DNA from: JAJPHF01 sp035293805
Lineage (GTDB): Bacteria > Chloroflexota > UBA6077 > JAJPHF01
DNA length: 64,000 bases
Direction of reading: 5' to 3'
NCBI GenBank assembly: GCA_035293805.1
Contig: DATGMD010000060.1
Coordinates: forward strand, 62,001 to 126,000
Shown here: one piece after another, positions 9,081 to 17,836 of the stretch
How the letters are laid out: every line of letters begins with the position of its first letter
Numbering within the stretch: position 1 is the first letter of the stretch
The notes under the pieces: generated by a model
Told to the model about the DNA's origin: nothing
What the model saw: the letters and a program-made list of their open reading frames with translations, nothing else
The model's database searches: none
Translations under genes and position numbers: made by a program

Positions 9081-9909
9081 GGTGGGACCTCCCGAATGCC
9101 TGCAGGCCGACCAGGGCCAGCAGGCCGCACTTGGCCGGCAGTGATACGGTGGGGCGGCATAGGTCCGTGCGGTAGCCCGCGGCGGCGACGGCGCGTAGGA
9201 TCGCCTCGCCGCCACGCCGGTACAGCATCAATTGCAGCCGCAACCCGCCATCCACGGCGGCCTCCAGCAGCTGGCCGGACTGGAGGAGGTCGCTGGCGCG
9301 CTGGCACATCGCCTCGACGGCACCCGCCAGGCCGCGCTCGGCCAGCTCGGGCTGGAGCAGATACGTGCGGCCCTTCGCGCGATCCACGCTCACGTCCTGC
9401 GCGAAGTTCGCGAGCTGGAGGCCGATGCACACGTCGTCCGAGAGCGCGTCGAGCGCCGGCGAAGCGACGCCCGCCACGCGGAGCACCAGCCGGCCCACCG
9501 GCGCGGCCGAGAGCCGGCAGTAGTCCCGCAACTGCTCCCAGCTCGTGTATTCCTTTACCCGCTGGTCCTGAAGGTTGGCGGCAATCAGGTCGAGGAACGG
9601 CTCTCGCGGGAGCCGGCACGTCGCAATGGTATCCGCCAGCGCGATCAGGGCTGGGTGTAGGGGGGGGATCCGGCTGCCGGGGAAGCAGCGGTCCAAGTCC
9701 TGGCGCCACAGCGCTAGGCGCTCCGCGGCCAGCTCGCCGCTCTCGTCCCCCAGGTCGTCGGTGATGCGGCAGTAGGCGTAGATGCGCTGCAAGTGCGTCC
9801 GCGTCGCGGGCGGCAGGAACCAGGAGATGACCCAGAAGTTCTCATAGTGGCGGCGTGTCAGATATCCGCAACAAGCGTTCCCAAGCTCCAGCTCGCTAAC
9901 GGCGCCCAC
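9055..9909 (-). CDS. hpnC: HpnC, hydroxysqualene synthase
   Basis: A 284-aa squalene/phytoene synthase family protein. The N-terminus TRRHYENFWVISWFLP matches HpnC. The first Asp-rich motif lies in YCRITDDLGDE and the second in DDVCIGLQLANFAQDVSVDR. HpnC converts presqualene diphosphate to hydroxysqualene, which HpnE then reduces. I chose GTG 9909 because GAGGGGGG lies just upstream and it is the only good start before the conserved region. The gap to the IPP isomerase fusion gene is 10 nt. Confidence 0.92.
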   Translation of the reverse strand: MGAVSELELGNACCGYLTRRHYENFWVISWFLPPATRTHLQRIYAYCRITDDLGDESGELAAERLALWRQDLDRCFPGSRIPPLHPALIALADTIATCRLPREPFLDLIAANLQDQRVKEYTSWEQLRDYCRLSAAPVGRLVLRVAGVASPALDALSDDVCIGLQLANFAQDVSVDRAKGRTYLLQPELAERGLAGAVEAMCQRASDLLQSGQLLEAAVDGGLRLQLMLYRRGGEAILRAVAAAGYRTDLCRPTVSLPAKCGLLALVGLQAFGRSHHVGEKRPA

Positions 9910-9919
9910 GTGTCCCCCC

Positions 9920-11482
9920 TCACTCGCCCGTGACCTGAACGGTGAGCTGGCGTCGTCGCGCTGAGCACAGCTCGATGAGGAACACGCTCTGCCAGCGGCC
10001 CAGCGCCATCCGCCCATCCACTACGGGGATCGTCTCACTAGACGCCAGCATGAGGTGCCGACAGTGCGCATGCCCGTTGCGTGGCTCGCTGGGCGATACG
10101 CCCACGCGCCGGTCGAGATCGTCGTGCTCGAACCCGCCCGGCGGCACGAGCATGCCCAGCACGCGCTGGAAGTCGCGCAGCAACAGGGGCTCGTTCTCGT
10201 TGACGCGGATGGCGGCGGTGGTGTGGTGCGAATACACGTGGACGAAGCCTTGCTGGATGCCGGATCGCTCGACCACCGCCGCGACGTCGCGCGTGATGTC
10301 GATGAACTGCCCGCCGCCTGTCGTACTATAGGCGAGGCGCTCGCGGTGCAGCCGGGCAGACGGCTGGTGGGTGCGGATGAGGTGGGGCGTCTGCTGCAGG
10401 TCGCGGATCGCCCGCGCCCCGAGGCAGAACATGGCAATGCGCAGTGTCTCGATCAGCTCACGCGCCAGGCTGGCCGCCGCGTCGCCGGGCTCCGTCGCGG
10501 CCCGCAGGAAGGGGCCGGCAATCCCGACGAGGTCGGCGCCCAGGGCGAGGGCCTTGGCGACGTCGATCCCGCTGCCGATGCCGCCGCTGGCGAAGATCGT
10601 GGCCGTGGGCGCCGCCCGCCGCGCGGCGGTGATCGCCTCGGCGGTGGGGATTCCCCAGTCGGCGAACGCCGCGGCGACTCGCGCGCGCCAGGGCTCGGCC
10701 AGCCGGTAGCGCTCGACCTCGCTCCACGACGTACCACCCGTTCCCGCCACGTCGACCGCGGCGACCCCCGCGTCGAGCAGCGCGTCGACCAGCTCCGGCG
10801 CCAGGCCCCAGCCGACTTCCTTGGCCACGACCGGCACGTCCAGGTCGCGGCAGAGCGTCCGAATCTTGGCGAGTAGCCCGCGGAACCACGTGTCGCCCTC
10901 GGGCTGCAGGGCCTCCTGCAGCGCGTTCAAATGGAGGACCAGCGCGTCGGCCTGCGTCTGATCGATCAGCCGTCGGCAATCGTCGGAGGTGAGGCCACGA
11001 TTGAGCTGCACGGCACCGAGATTGCAAAAGAGGAGAATAGTGGGTGCCACGCGGCGTACCTGGAACGTCGGCAGGACCTCGGGCCGCTCGAGTAGCACTC
11101 TCCCCGACCCGAGGCCCATTGCCAAACCAAACTGCTGGGCCACCTCGGCGAGGGCCAGGTTAATCCGCCCCGCTTCCGCGGTCCCGCCCGTCATGCAGGA
11201 GATCAGAATGGGGGCTCGCAGGCGACGCCCGAACAGCTCGGTCGTCAGGTCGACCTCGTCGAGGTCGATCTCCGGGAGCGCCTGGTGGACGAACCGATAT
11301 GCCTCGAAGCCGGAGCCGATTCCCTTGGCGGCGACGTCCTCCTCGACGTTGATCCGGAGGTGGTCGGCTTTGCGGTGGGCGGTTAACGCGCCGTCAGCGA
11401 CAGCCGACGGGTCGCTGTAGCTGAGCTGGGATGCCGCCGCGCCGCCCCGTACCGACGTTCCAGCCAGGTTCTGAGAAGGCAT
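9920..11482 (-). CDS. fni: Type 2 IPP isomerase fused to a C-terminal YjbQ (UPF0047) domain
   Basis: A 520-aa two-domain protein. Residues 1-360 are an FMN-dependent type 2 isopentenyl diphosphate isomerase. Visible motifs are HRKADH (36-41), MTGG (97-100), HLNALQEALQPEGD (184-197, with the catalytic Gln and Mg-binding Glu), KEVG (221-224), GTGGTSW (247-253) and ASGG. Residues 385-520 form a full YjbQ/UPF0047 domain: SHHTTAAIRVNEN near 419-430, NGHAHCRHL near 469, then VVDGRMALGRWQ. IPP isomerase balances IPP and DMAPP for the prenyl synthase in the same operon. YjbQ proteins have weak reported thiamine-phosphate synthase activity and otherwise unclear function. There is no stop or frameshift between the domains. 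ATG 11482 has GGGAG upstream and is the first gene of the operon. Confidence 0.92.
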   Translation of the reverse strand: MPSQNLAGTSVRGGAAASQLSYSDPSAVADGALTAHRKADHLRINVEEDVAAKGIGSGFEAYRFVHQALPEIDLDEVDLTTELFGRRLRAPILISCMTGGTAEAGRINLALAEVAQQFGLAMGLGSGRVLLERPEVLPTFQVRRVAPTILLFCNLGAVQLNRGLTSDDCRRLIDQTQADALVLHLNALQEALQPEGDTWFRGLLAKIRTLCRDLDVPVVAKEVGWGLAPELVDALLDAGVAAVDVAGTGGTSWSEVERYRLAEPWRARVAAAFADWGIPTAEAITAARRAAPTATIFASGGIGSGIDVAKALALGADLVGIAGPFLRAATEPGDAAASLARELIETLRIAMFCLGARAIRDLQQTPHLIRTHQPSARLHRERLAYSTTGGGQFIDITRDVAAVVERSGIQQGFVHVYSHHTTAAIRVNENEPLLLRDFQRVLGMLVPPGGFEHDDLDRRVGVSPSEPRNGHAHCRHLMLASSETIPVVDGRMALGRWQSVFLIELCSARRRQLTVQVTGE

Positions 11483-11959
11483 GAGTCAATCTCCCGTCGA
11501 GTTCGCGCTCCAGTCGCCCGCTGCGGCCGATCCACTCAGCGCGTCCGAGCGACCGGTCACGCGCCCGCTGCACCGCGGCCCGCCGCGCGCCCCGCCGCTC
11601 GCAGAATCTATGCCAGCCGAGGCACTTATCAACCTGCGCGCCCCGGTCGGTTGTCGACACCGCCGAGCTGCCTATGGGGACAGGATCCTCATCGCGCGAG
11701 AGCTAGCGCGCCATGGCCATGTCGTGGCTTCCCGCCTGCTCCGGACGGAGCGGGGCTGCCGTGGGGCATGATTCGTGCCGGCGGATACGGCCGTTCGCCT
11801 GCAAAAAACCTAGATAGCAACAGGGGCCCGCCCCCGCGCGGGATAGCCAGCGCGCCCCATGGCCGAACGGTCCCTCTGGCTGGCCATGCCACCCACGGCG
11901 CTGGCACGGATCGTGCCGGGCAGCACCGCTCACGAGGTCCGCCGGACGAGGAGTTCGCC
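11483..11959. other. Divergent intergenic region, hopanoid operon / deacetylase gene
   Basis: It holds the divergent upstream regions of the hopanoid operon (minus) and the DUF2334 gene (plus). A weak plus-strand candidate is TTGTCG, 16 nt, TATGGG near 11651-11678, too poor to call a promoter. An A-rich run lies near 11805. No repeat, RNA gene or conserved small ORF was seen; the reading frames here have low-complexity Arg/Pro-rich translations. Confidence 0.5.
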
Positions 11960-12703
11960 GTGGAGAGCCGCTGGCTGATCGTCTCCATCCACGACGTGGC
12001 CCCCGCCTTTGGCGATGAGGTGCAACAGCTGCTGGGCTCCCTGGATGCGATCGGGGCCAGGCCGCGGGTCCTCAAGGTGGTGCCGCACTCGCCGAGCGGC
12101 CCGCTACTCCACGAGGCGCCCGCGCTGGTCCGGCTGCTGCAGGAAGAGACGCGCGCGGGCTCGGAGATGGTCCTGCATGGCTACACGCACCGCGCCAGCG
12201 GCCCCTTCCAGGGCAGCTGGCTGACTCGTGCCCGGGGCCGCCTCTTCGCGGGCTCGGCGGCAGAGTTCCTGACCGTCGACAGTCGCGAGGCCGCGGCTCG
12301 GCTGGAAGCGGGCCGCGCCGCCCTCCGCGCGCTCGGGATCGACGTGCAAGGCTTCTGCGCCCCCGGCTGGATGGCGCCCCCGTGGATCTACGCTAGCCTG
12401 CGACGCCTCGGCTTTCGCTACTACGTGGGCATGAACACGGTCCTGGACGTGCAGCGCGGCCGGGCCCGCTGGCTGCCGTGGGCGGGCTACATGGGCGCCC
12501 CACCGTGGCACGAGCGCCTGATCTGGCTGGGGAGCGCCGTCCAGATGGCGGTCGCCCCGCGATTTCCCGCGATCAAGGTGTTCCTGCACCCGCAGCAAGC
12601 GCGCTCGTCCGGGGATTGCCAGCGCGTCCTCCGCCTGCTCGCGCGCCTCGTCCGCGAACGGAGACCGACCACCTATGCCGCCCTCCTCGACTCCTACGCC
12701 TGA
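11960..12703 (+). CDS. DUF2334 polysaccharide-deacetylase-like protein
   Basis: A 247-aa NodB-fold deacetylase-like protein of the DUF2334 type. Catalytic-type motifs are visible: SIHDVAP at residues 8-14 (Asp base), HGYTHR near 74 (metal His pair) and APGWMAPPW near 134. It has no signal peptide. The longer upstream frame is Arg/Pro-rich; GTG 11960 has GAGGAG 7 nt upstream and starts just before the first motif. It overlaps the GT2 gene by 29 nt. In hopanoid head-group synthesis the deacetylase HpnK acts after a GT2 enzyme and before HpnJ. This gene could fill that step with a different family; that is inference from position. Confidence 0.78.
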   Translation: MESRWLIVSIHDVAPAFGDEVQQLLGSLDAIGARPRVLKVVPHSPSGPLLHEAPALVRLLQEETRAGSEMVLHGYTHRASGPFQGSWLTRARGRLFAGSAAEFLTVDSREAAARLEAGRAALRALGIDVQGFCAPGWMAPPWIYASLRRLGFRYYVGMNTVLDVQRGRARWLPWAGYMGAPPWHERLIWLGSAVQMAVAPRFPAIKVFLHPQQARSSGDCQRVLRLLARLVRERRPTTYAALLDSYA

Positions 12704-13391
12704 CGTCTCGGTCGTCATCCCGGCGCGCAACGAGGCTCGCTACGTGCAGCGCGCCCTCGCCTCGGTGGCCGCCCAGCGCTGGCCCCTCGCGCGGCTGGAA
12801 GCGATCGTGGTGAACAACGGCTCGGTCGACACCACGGCCGACGTCGTCCGCGTGTTCGTGGCCGAGCAGCCCCAGCTCGCCGTGCGGCTGCTCGACGAGC
12901 CGGTCCCCGGCCTCGCCCGGGCGAAGAACCGCGGCGCGGGTGTGGCGCGCGGCGAGTCGCTGCTCTTCCTCGACGCCGACTCTCACCTGGCTCCCGACCT
13001 GGTCGCGTCGATCGTGACGCGCGCGCGGCAAGGCTATCCCGCGGGCAGCATCGCCGTCTTGGCCGATTCGCGCGATTGGCTGGACCGCGGCTTCTTCGCG
13101 CTCATGGAGCTGGGCAAGCGGCTCTTCCAGATCCACGCCCAGATGTTCTATTGTGCGCGCCCGCTGTTTCTGCAGCTGGGCGGGTTCGCCGAAGACCTCC
13201 AGCTGGCCGAGGACCGCGAGTTTCTCAGCCGCCTGGAGCGAGCGGGGGTCGCCGTCTGCCACGTGACCGAGAGCCACATAGCCACCTCGCCGCGCCGGTT
13301 GCACAGCCGGCCGTTCCGCCTCGGGATGCTGACGATGTTCGCGCGCTGGGCCCTCGCTCACGGCGGGATTGGTCGGCGCTGGCGCTACTGA
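12675..13391 (+). CDS. Family 2 glycosyltransferase
   Basis: A 238-aa GT-A fold glycosyltransferase: VSVVIPARNEARYV at residues 11-24, NNGSVD near 48, the metal DxD motif LFLDADS near 97, and an ED-containing acceptor region LAEDREFLSRL near 178. No membrane segment is seen, so it likely acts at the cytoplasmic face. It overlaps both neighbours: the deacetylase by 29 nt and the YkoP-like gene by one base (TGATG). With the deacetylase and the nearby hpnJ it may transfer an N-acetylhexosamine to a hopanoid, a role normally held by the membrane-bound HpnI; other lipid or sugar acceptors remain possible. Confidence 0.85.
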   Translation: MPPSSTPTPDVSVVIPARNEARYVQRALASVAAQRWPLARLEAIVVNNGSVDTTADVVRVFVAEQPQLAVRLLDEPVPGLARAKNRGAGVARGESLLFLDADSHLAPDLVASIVTRARQGYPAGSIAVLADSRDWLDRGFFALMELGKRLFQIHAQMFYCARPLFLQLGGFAEDLQLAEDREFLSRLERAGVAVCHVTESHIATSPRRLHSRPFRLGMLTMFARWALAHGGIGRRWRY

Positions 13392-14047
13392 TGCGCCACT
13401 GGCGACGGGCCTTGAGCCAGGCGCCCTGGCGGCTGGCCCGACTCGGGTGCGCCGGCCGCGGGCAGGCTCGCGGCGTGCTGCTGTTCTGGCTGGCCTGGGA
13501 GCGCTTTGCCAGCTGGCAGGCCCGCCTCCAGCCCGTACGGCCGGGCGCGCTCGTCCGATACCGTCCCACGACCCACCACGGCCCTCCAGTCGCCCTCGCC
13601 GATGGCACGGTCGTGCAGGCGGGCGACCGCATTGTCGAGTTGCACCTCGACAACGAGGCGCTGCTGCGCTTGGCCACGTCGCCCGACTGGACGCCCTGGC
13701 AGGCGCTGCGCCGGATCGCCGACGACCTCGTAGCGCTGGTCCCGCTGGAGCCGAGCGCCGCGGGGAACGACTTCGTCGCGCTGCACGGCGTGACGCTGTT
13801 CGCCGGCCTGGGGGGGCGGCTGCGCTTCGACACTCGCCCCTTGCCGCGCACTTGGCACGCCCGGTTCGTGCGCCTCTTCCTGGTCGGGCTGCTGGCGATC
13901 TATCACCCGCGGGGCTGGGGCGGCGCCGCGCGGCTCGCGGGCGACGGCTGGCCCGGCGAGATCTGGCTGAGCGCCGCCGCGCTGCGGCGCCTGGCGGCCG
14001 ACCGGGCGCACCGCGCCCGAACGCCGAGCGCGCGGGCGCCCGATTAG
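13391..14047 (+). CDS. YkoP-like protein
   Basis: A 218-aa protein coupled to the GT2 gene by a TGATG overlap. Visible parts are a basic N-terminus, then a region resembling YkoP-type domains: ADGTVVQAGDRIVELHLDN near residues 74-92, WTPWQALRRIADDL near 106, and a weak hydrophobic segment FVRLFLVGLLAIYHPRG near 165. YkoP domains are known next to NodB-type deacetylases and GT2 enzymes; their function is not established. The family call is by remembered pattern and moderately sure. Confidence 0.6.
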   Translation: MRHWRRALSQAPWRLARLGCAGRGQARGVLLFWLAWERFASWQARLQPVRPGALVRYRPTTHHGPPVALADGTVVQAGDRIVELHLDNEALLRLATSPDWTPWQALRRIADDLVALVPLEPSAAGNDFVALHGVTLFAGLGGRLRFDTRPLPRTWHARFVRLFLVGLLAIYHPRGWGGAARLAGDGWPGEIWLSAAALRRLAADRAHRARTPSARAPD

Positions 14048-14090
14048 CGGGGGATGCCCGGGCGTAGCCCCGTCGTGTTGGGCGCCTGGC

Positions 14091-15524
14091 TCAGCTGGCG
14101 TGGGGCGCCGGCTGGCGTTGCGAGAAGAACCGAACGAACTCGTAGCCCTCTCGCAGCCGGCGCGCACACTCGCGGCGGTCGAGCGCCATCTCCCGGAGGA
14201 TGCGCAGGATGGGGCGCGGCCGCATGTAGAAGCGCCGGTAGAAGTCCTCCACTGCCCGGAAGATCTCTTCCCGCGCCAGGTCGGGGTACTCCAGGGTCGC
14301 GTCCTGGATCCCCTGGTCGTCCAGCAGCCCGTCGGTCTTCAGCCAGCCGTTGGCTACCGCCTGCGCGTACAGCTCGGTGCCCGGATACGGGGCGGCCAAC
14401 GACACCTGGATGGTGTAGGGATCGACGGCCCGGGCAAACTCAATGGTCTGTCGGATCGTCTCGCGCGTCTCCCCGGGCAAGCCCAGGATGAACGTGCCGT
14501 GGATCTTGATGCCGAGCCGCTTGCAGTCCCGCACGAACTCCAAGGCTCGATCCAGGCGGATACCCTTCCGCACGTTGTTCAGGATCTGCTGGTTGCCGGA
14601 CTCGAAGCCCACCACGAACAGGCGCAGCCCGCACTCGCGGAGCACCTTCAAGGTCGCATACGGGACGTTCGCCTTGGCGTTGCACGACCAGGTGATGCCG
14701 AGCGTTTTCAGCCGGCGCGCGATGTCCTCGGCGCGGGGACGGTTGTCCGTGAACGTGTCGTCGTCGAAGAAGAACTCTTTGGCCTCTGGAAACAGGGTCT
14801 GCGCGAGCTTCATCTCCTCGTACACGTGCTCCGCGCTCCGCTGCCGATACAGATGACCGCCGACCGTTTGCGGCCAGAGACAAAAAGTGCAGCGCGAGGC
14901 GCAGCCCCGTCCCGTGTACAGCGACACGTAAGGGTGCTTCAAGTAGCCGATATAGTAGTTCCGGATCGCCAGGTCTCGGTGGTAGACGTTCACGACGAAG
15001 GGCAGCTCGTCCATGTTGGCCAGTAGGGGCCGCTCCGGCTGGTGGACGACGGCGTCGCGGTCCCGGTCCCAGTAGCTAATGCCCGCGACCTCCGCGAGCG
15101 GCTGGCCGGCCGCGATCTCGGCGAGCGTGAAATCGAACTCGCGCCGCGCGACGAAGTCGATGGCCGGGCATGCCCGCAGCGTCTCCTCGGGCAGGACCGC
15201 CACGTGGGCCCCCACAAAGCCGATCGTGGTCGCCGGCTGCCGCCGCTTCAACGCCTCGGCGAAGCGCATGTTGCTCGCAAGCGACGGCGTGCTGGTATGG
15301 ACGATCACCAGCTCGTACGTCGCGGCCAGGTCTAGAGCCGCCTCCACGCTTACCTGGTGCGGCGGCGCATCCACCAGCTTGCTGCCGGGAATAAGGGCCG
15401 CCGGCTGGGCTAACCACGTTGGATACCAGAACGACCGGATCTCGCGCCGCGCCTGGTAGCGCGAGCCAGCCCCGCCGTCGAACCCTTCGTAGGACGGCGG
15501 GTTCAGCAACAGCGTCTTGCGCAT
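14091..15524 (-). CDS. hpnJ: HpnJ, B12-binding radical SAM protein
   Basis: A 477-aa protein whose N-terminus (NPPSYEGFDGGAGSRYQARR) and FWYPTWLAQPAALIPG match HpnJ closely. Residues ~10-150 form the B12-binding-like domain. The radical SAM motif is CASRCTFC near residue 205, followed by FFFDDDTFTDNRPR near 250. HpnJ is required for the bacteriohopanetetrol cyclitol ether head group and is proposed to contract the sugar ring. It sits opposite in strand to, and converges with, the deacetylase/GT2/YkoP genes. ATG 15524 has AAGGGGG upstream; the longer frame is Arg/Pro-rich and unlikely. Confidence 0.9.
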   Translation of the reverse strand: MRKTLLLNPPSYEGFDGGAGSRYQARREIRSFWYPTWLAQPAALIPGSKLVDAPPHQVSVEAALDLAATYELVIVHTSTPSLASNMRFAEALKRRQPATTIGFVGAHVAVLPEETLRACPAIDFVARREFDFTLAEIAAGQPLAEVAGISYWDRDRDAVVHQPERPLLANMDELPFVVNVYHRDLAIRNYYIGYLKHPYVSLYTGRGCASRCTFCLWPQTVGGHLYRQRSAEHVYEEMKLAQTLFPEAKEFFFDDDTFTDNRPRAEDIARRLKTLGITWSCNAKANVPYATLKVLRECGLRLFVVGFESGNQQILNNVRKGIRLDRALEFVRDCKRLGIKIHGTFILGLPGETRETIRQTIEFARAVDPYTIQVSLAAPYPGTELYAQAVANGWLKTDGLLDDQGIQDATLEYPDLAREEIFRAVEDFYRRFYMRPRPILRILREMALDRRECARRLREGYEFVRFFSQRQPAPHAS

Positions 15525-15851
15525 GGGTCCCCCTTCGGGCTGCCCGGCGCCCGCGGCCGCGCGCCGCCGGCTCGATGGCGGGCGCCGCCGCGTCGCGGCT
15601 CCGGTCCAGACCGGCATGCTTCGTGCATCCTGCTAGCGAGCGCGCGGCGGTTCCGCGCGGCCACGCCCGCTGCACGTTGTATGCCAGTAGCCATCGGCGG
15701 CCGGCGGGCTGCGACCGGCGGTCCCGCGGTCCCGGCTCCCCGGCTGCGTCCCTCTCCGTCGGGGGCCGCTCTTAAAGCGGGCTGGCCGCGGCGACCGGCT
15801 GCCGGCCCGCCCGCCGCGAATCGCGGACTCGAGTCAGGCGCGAGCGACGAG
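15525..15851. other. Divergent intergenic region hpnJ / GT9-like gene
   Basis: 327 bases between divergent starts. The sequence is very GC-rich with no clear -10 element on either strand, no inverted repeat worth naming, and no convincing small gene. Upstream regulatory sites for both genes must lie here but cannot be identified. Confidence 0.4.
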
Positions 15852-16748
15852 ATGCGCGACGGAGCGTCGGCCCACTATTTTCTGGTGGGCGAGGACTACC
15901 ATCTGGGTGACCTGCTGTGGCTTACGGCCGTGCTGAGCGAATATCGGCGCCAGGTGCAGCCGCGCCAGGTCATCGTGGGCTGCCCCGACCGGCCGATCAG
16001 CCGGATTCTGGAGGACAACCCGGTGATCGACGTCCTGCGCTACGGCGAGGGGAGGCGCCTCATCGCCGAGGCACGCGCGCGCTCCGGACGCGCGGCGGTC
16101 GTCCACGATCTCCGGCCCTGGCCGCTGGCGGTCGCTATGCTCCGTGACTGGCGCCACCACTGGCCGTGGCTGTACTACCGCGACCTCTGGCTGCAAGAGC
16201 GCGGACAGTGGCTGGCCACCTTCTTGCACCTGGAGCCGATGCGCCACTTTCGGCCCGTGCTCGCTCTGAACGACGACGATCGCGTCGCCGCGCGGCAGCT
16301 GCCGCGGCCCTACGTCGCCCTGGCGCCGCACGTCGGCCAGTACGCCGTCCCGCTGGCCGGCCGGCTCTGGCGGCGCATCAAAGGCTGGGAGGCGGCCTCG
16401 TGGCGACGGCTCGTGCGGCTCCTGCGCGCCGAGGGCTACGCGCCGCTCACGCTGGCGGCCGCGGGCCAGGCCCCGATCCCGGGGACCATTCCCCTGCTGG
16501 GGCTACCGATTCGCCAGGTCGCGGGCGTCATCGAGCGCGCGGCGGCGCTCATTAGCGGGGAGAGCGGCCTCTGGTTCATTGCGGCGGCGTGCGGCACCCC
16601 CTTCGTGATCGTGCCCTGGTGGTTGCCGCGCTCGGTAAACTGGGCCGCTCCGATGCAGGTGCCACACTGCCTGGTCTACCGGCAAGATGCCACCGTCCAG
16701 GGCGTGCTGGCCCGTTTCCGCGACCTGGTGGAGCGTGAGCACGTCTGA
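15852..16748 (+). CDS. GT9 (heptosyltransferase)-like glycosyltransferase
   Basis: A 298-aa protein with the layout of GT9 transferases: an N-terminal Rossmann region with GDLLWLTAVLSEYRRQ (residues 16-31), a linker, and a C-terminal nucleotide-sugar region with VIERAAALISGESGLWFIAAACGTPFVIVP near 225-255, where the family has a conserved (D/S)(S/T)G(P/L)xH-like turn. Here that turn is GESGLWF, so the histidine is absent. The start at ATG 15852 precedes the first strand. The substrate is unknown; its neighbours are flippase-like proteins and hopanoid genes, pointing to an envelope lipid or glycan. Confidence 0.6.
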   Translation: MRDGASAHYFLVGEDYHLGDLLWLTAVLSEYRRQVQPRQVIVGCPDRPISRILEDNPVIDVLRYGEGRRLIAEARARSGRAAVVHDLRPWPLAVAMLRDWRHHWPWLYYRDLWLQERGQWLATFLHLEPMRHFRPVLALNDDDRVAARQLPRPYVALAPHVGQYAVPLAGRLWRRIKGWEAASWRRLVRLLRAEGYAPLTLAAAGQAPIPGTIPLLGLPIRQVAGVIERAAALISGESGLWFIAAACGTPFVIVPWWLPRSVNWAAPMQVPHCLVYRQDATVQGVLARFRDLVEREHV

Positions 16749-17796
16749 AGCGTCCGCGCCCAGTCCGCGGCCTGCCCTACGCCGCTGGCTGCGCCAGCTC
16801 ACGCAGGTCCGCGTGGTCCTGCCCCTCGTAGTGGGCGTGGGCCTCCTGGCGTACGTGGTCAGCATCGCGATCGCCCCCGAGAGCGGCGATCAGCTATGGC
16901 GCATCGTGCAGGGAACCTGGTGGATCATCTTGCTCCTCACCTTCCCCTATCTGGCGCTCCGCGCGCTGGTCTGGCACGAGCTGCTGGAGCACCTCGGTGT
17001 CGACGTGCCCTGGCGTCCCACGCTGATCGCCTTCGCCGGGGGAGAGGTCACGAAGAGTCTGCCGGCGGGCGTCTACGTACAGAACTACCTGCTGGCCCGC
17101 CTGGAGCACTTCGGGCAGGAGGCGGTGGCCCGCGCGACGATGGCCTCGACCGCCATGCTCGGCCTGGAGGCCGCGATCGCCGTCCCGGTCGCCGCGGTGA
17201 TCGGCTGGCCCGGGCGCCCCAGCGTGCGGTGGGCGTTGGCCGGCGTTGTGGCGGCCTGGATCGCGGCGCTCGGGCTGGCCTGGCTCCTGGTCCACTACGG
17301 CGCTCGCCACCTGTCGGCCACGACGCCGGGCTGGGTGTACCGTAGCATCAGCTTTTTGGACGAGTTCCTGGCGGCAGGGGGCGAGCTTATTGCCTGGCGA
17401 ACCGCCCGGAACCTCGTCCCCACGGCATTGTACATGCTCGTCTACGTGATCGATCTCTACGCCATCGTGCGTGCGCTGGGCGTCGATTCGCTGACTTTCA
17501 CGAACACCATCGGCATCTACGCGTTCGTGGTCCTCTCGGTCATTCTCGTCCCGATTCCGACCGAGGTAGGCCTCACCGAATTCGGGGGGCTGATGGCGCT
17601 CATCGCCTATGGCGTGCCCGAGCCGATGGCCGCCATCATCATTCTAGGGATGCGCGCGCAGGTCACTGGGATGACCATTGTCGTCGCTAGCGCCATGCTG
17701 CTCGGGCTCCGGTGGAAGCTCGCCATGCCAAGCGAGGGTAGCCCCGGCGGCTCGGACCGCGACCAACCGACCAAGAGCAAGACCCGCGGCGGGTAG
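16735..17796 (+). CDS. Flippase-like membrane protein (LPG synthase TM region family), paralog 1
   Basis: A 353-aa polytopic membrane protein, about eight segments, of the family that includes the membrane half of MprF and HpnL. Family-type motifs are GGEVTKSLPAGVYVQNYLLARLE near residue 102 and EVGLTEFGGLMALIAYGVP near 280. The second gene repeats them as GGELAKTIPGGIYVQNY and KLGTTELSGLTAFVAYGVP. Such proteins are proposed to move or anchor envelope lipids. GTG 16735 follows GGTGGAG and overlaps the GT9-like gene by 14 nt. Its place beside hpnJ suggests an HpnL-like role. Confidence 0.75.
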   Translation: MSTSEASAPSPRPALRRWLRQLTQVRVVLPLVVGVGLLAYVVSIAIAPESGDQLWRIVQGTWWIILLLTFPYLALRALVWHELLEHLGVDVPWRPTLIAFAGGEVTKSLPAGVYVQNYLLARLEHFGQEAVARATMASTAMLGLEAAIAVPVAAVIGWPGRPSVRWALAGVVAAWIAALGLAWLLVHYGARHLSATTPGWVYRSISFLDEFLAAGGELIAWRTARNLVPTALYMLVYVIDLYAIVRALGVDSLTFTNTIGIYAFVVLSVILVPIPTEVGLTEFGGLMALIAYGVPEPMAAIIILGMRAQVTGMTIVVASAMLLGLRWKLAMPSEGSPGGSDRDQPTKSKTRGG

Positions 17797-17836
17797 CCGG
17801 CGGGCGCGCCGGAGCCGCCGCGCGAGGCATGCCGCC

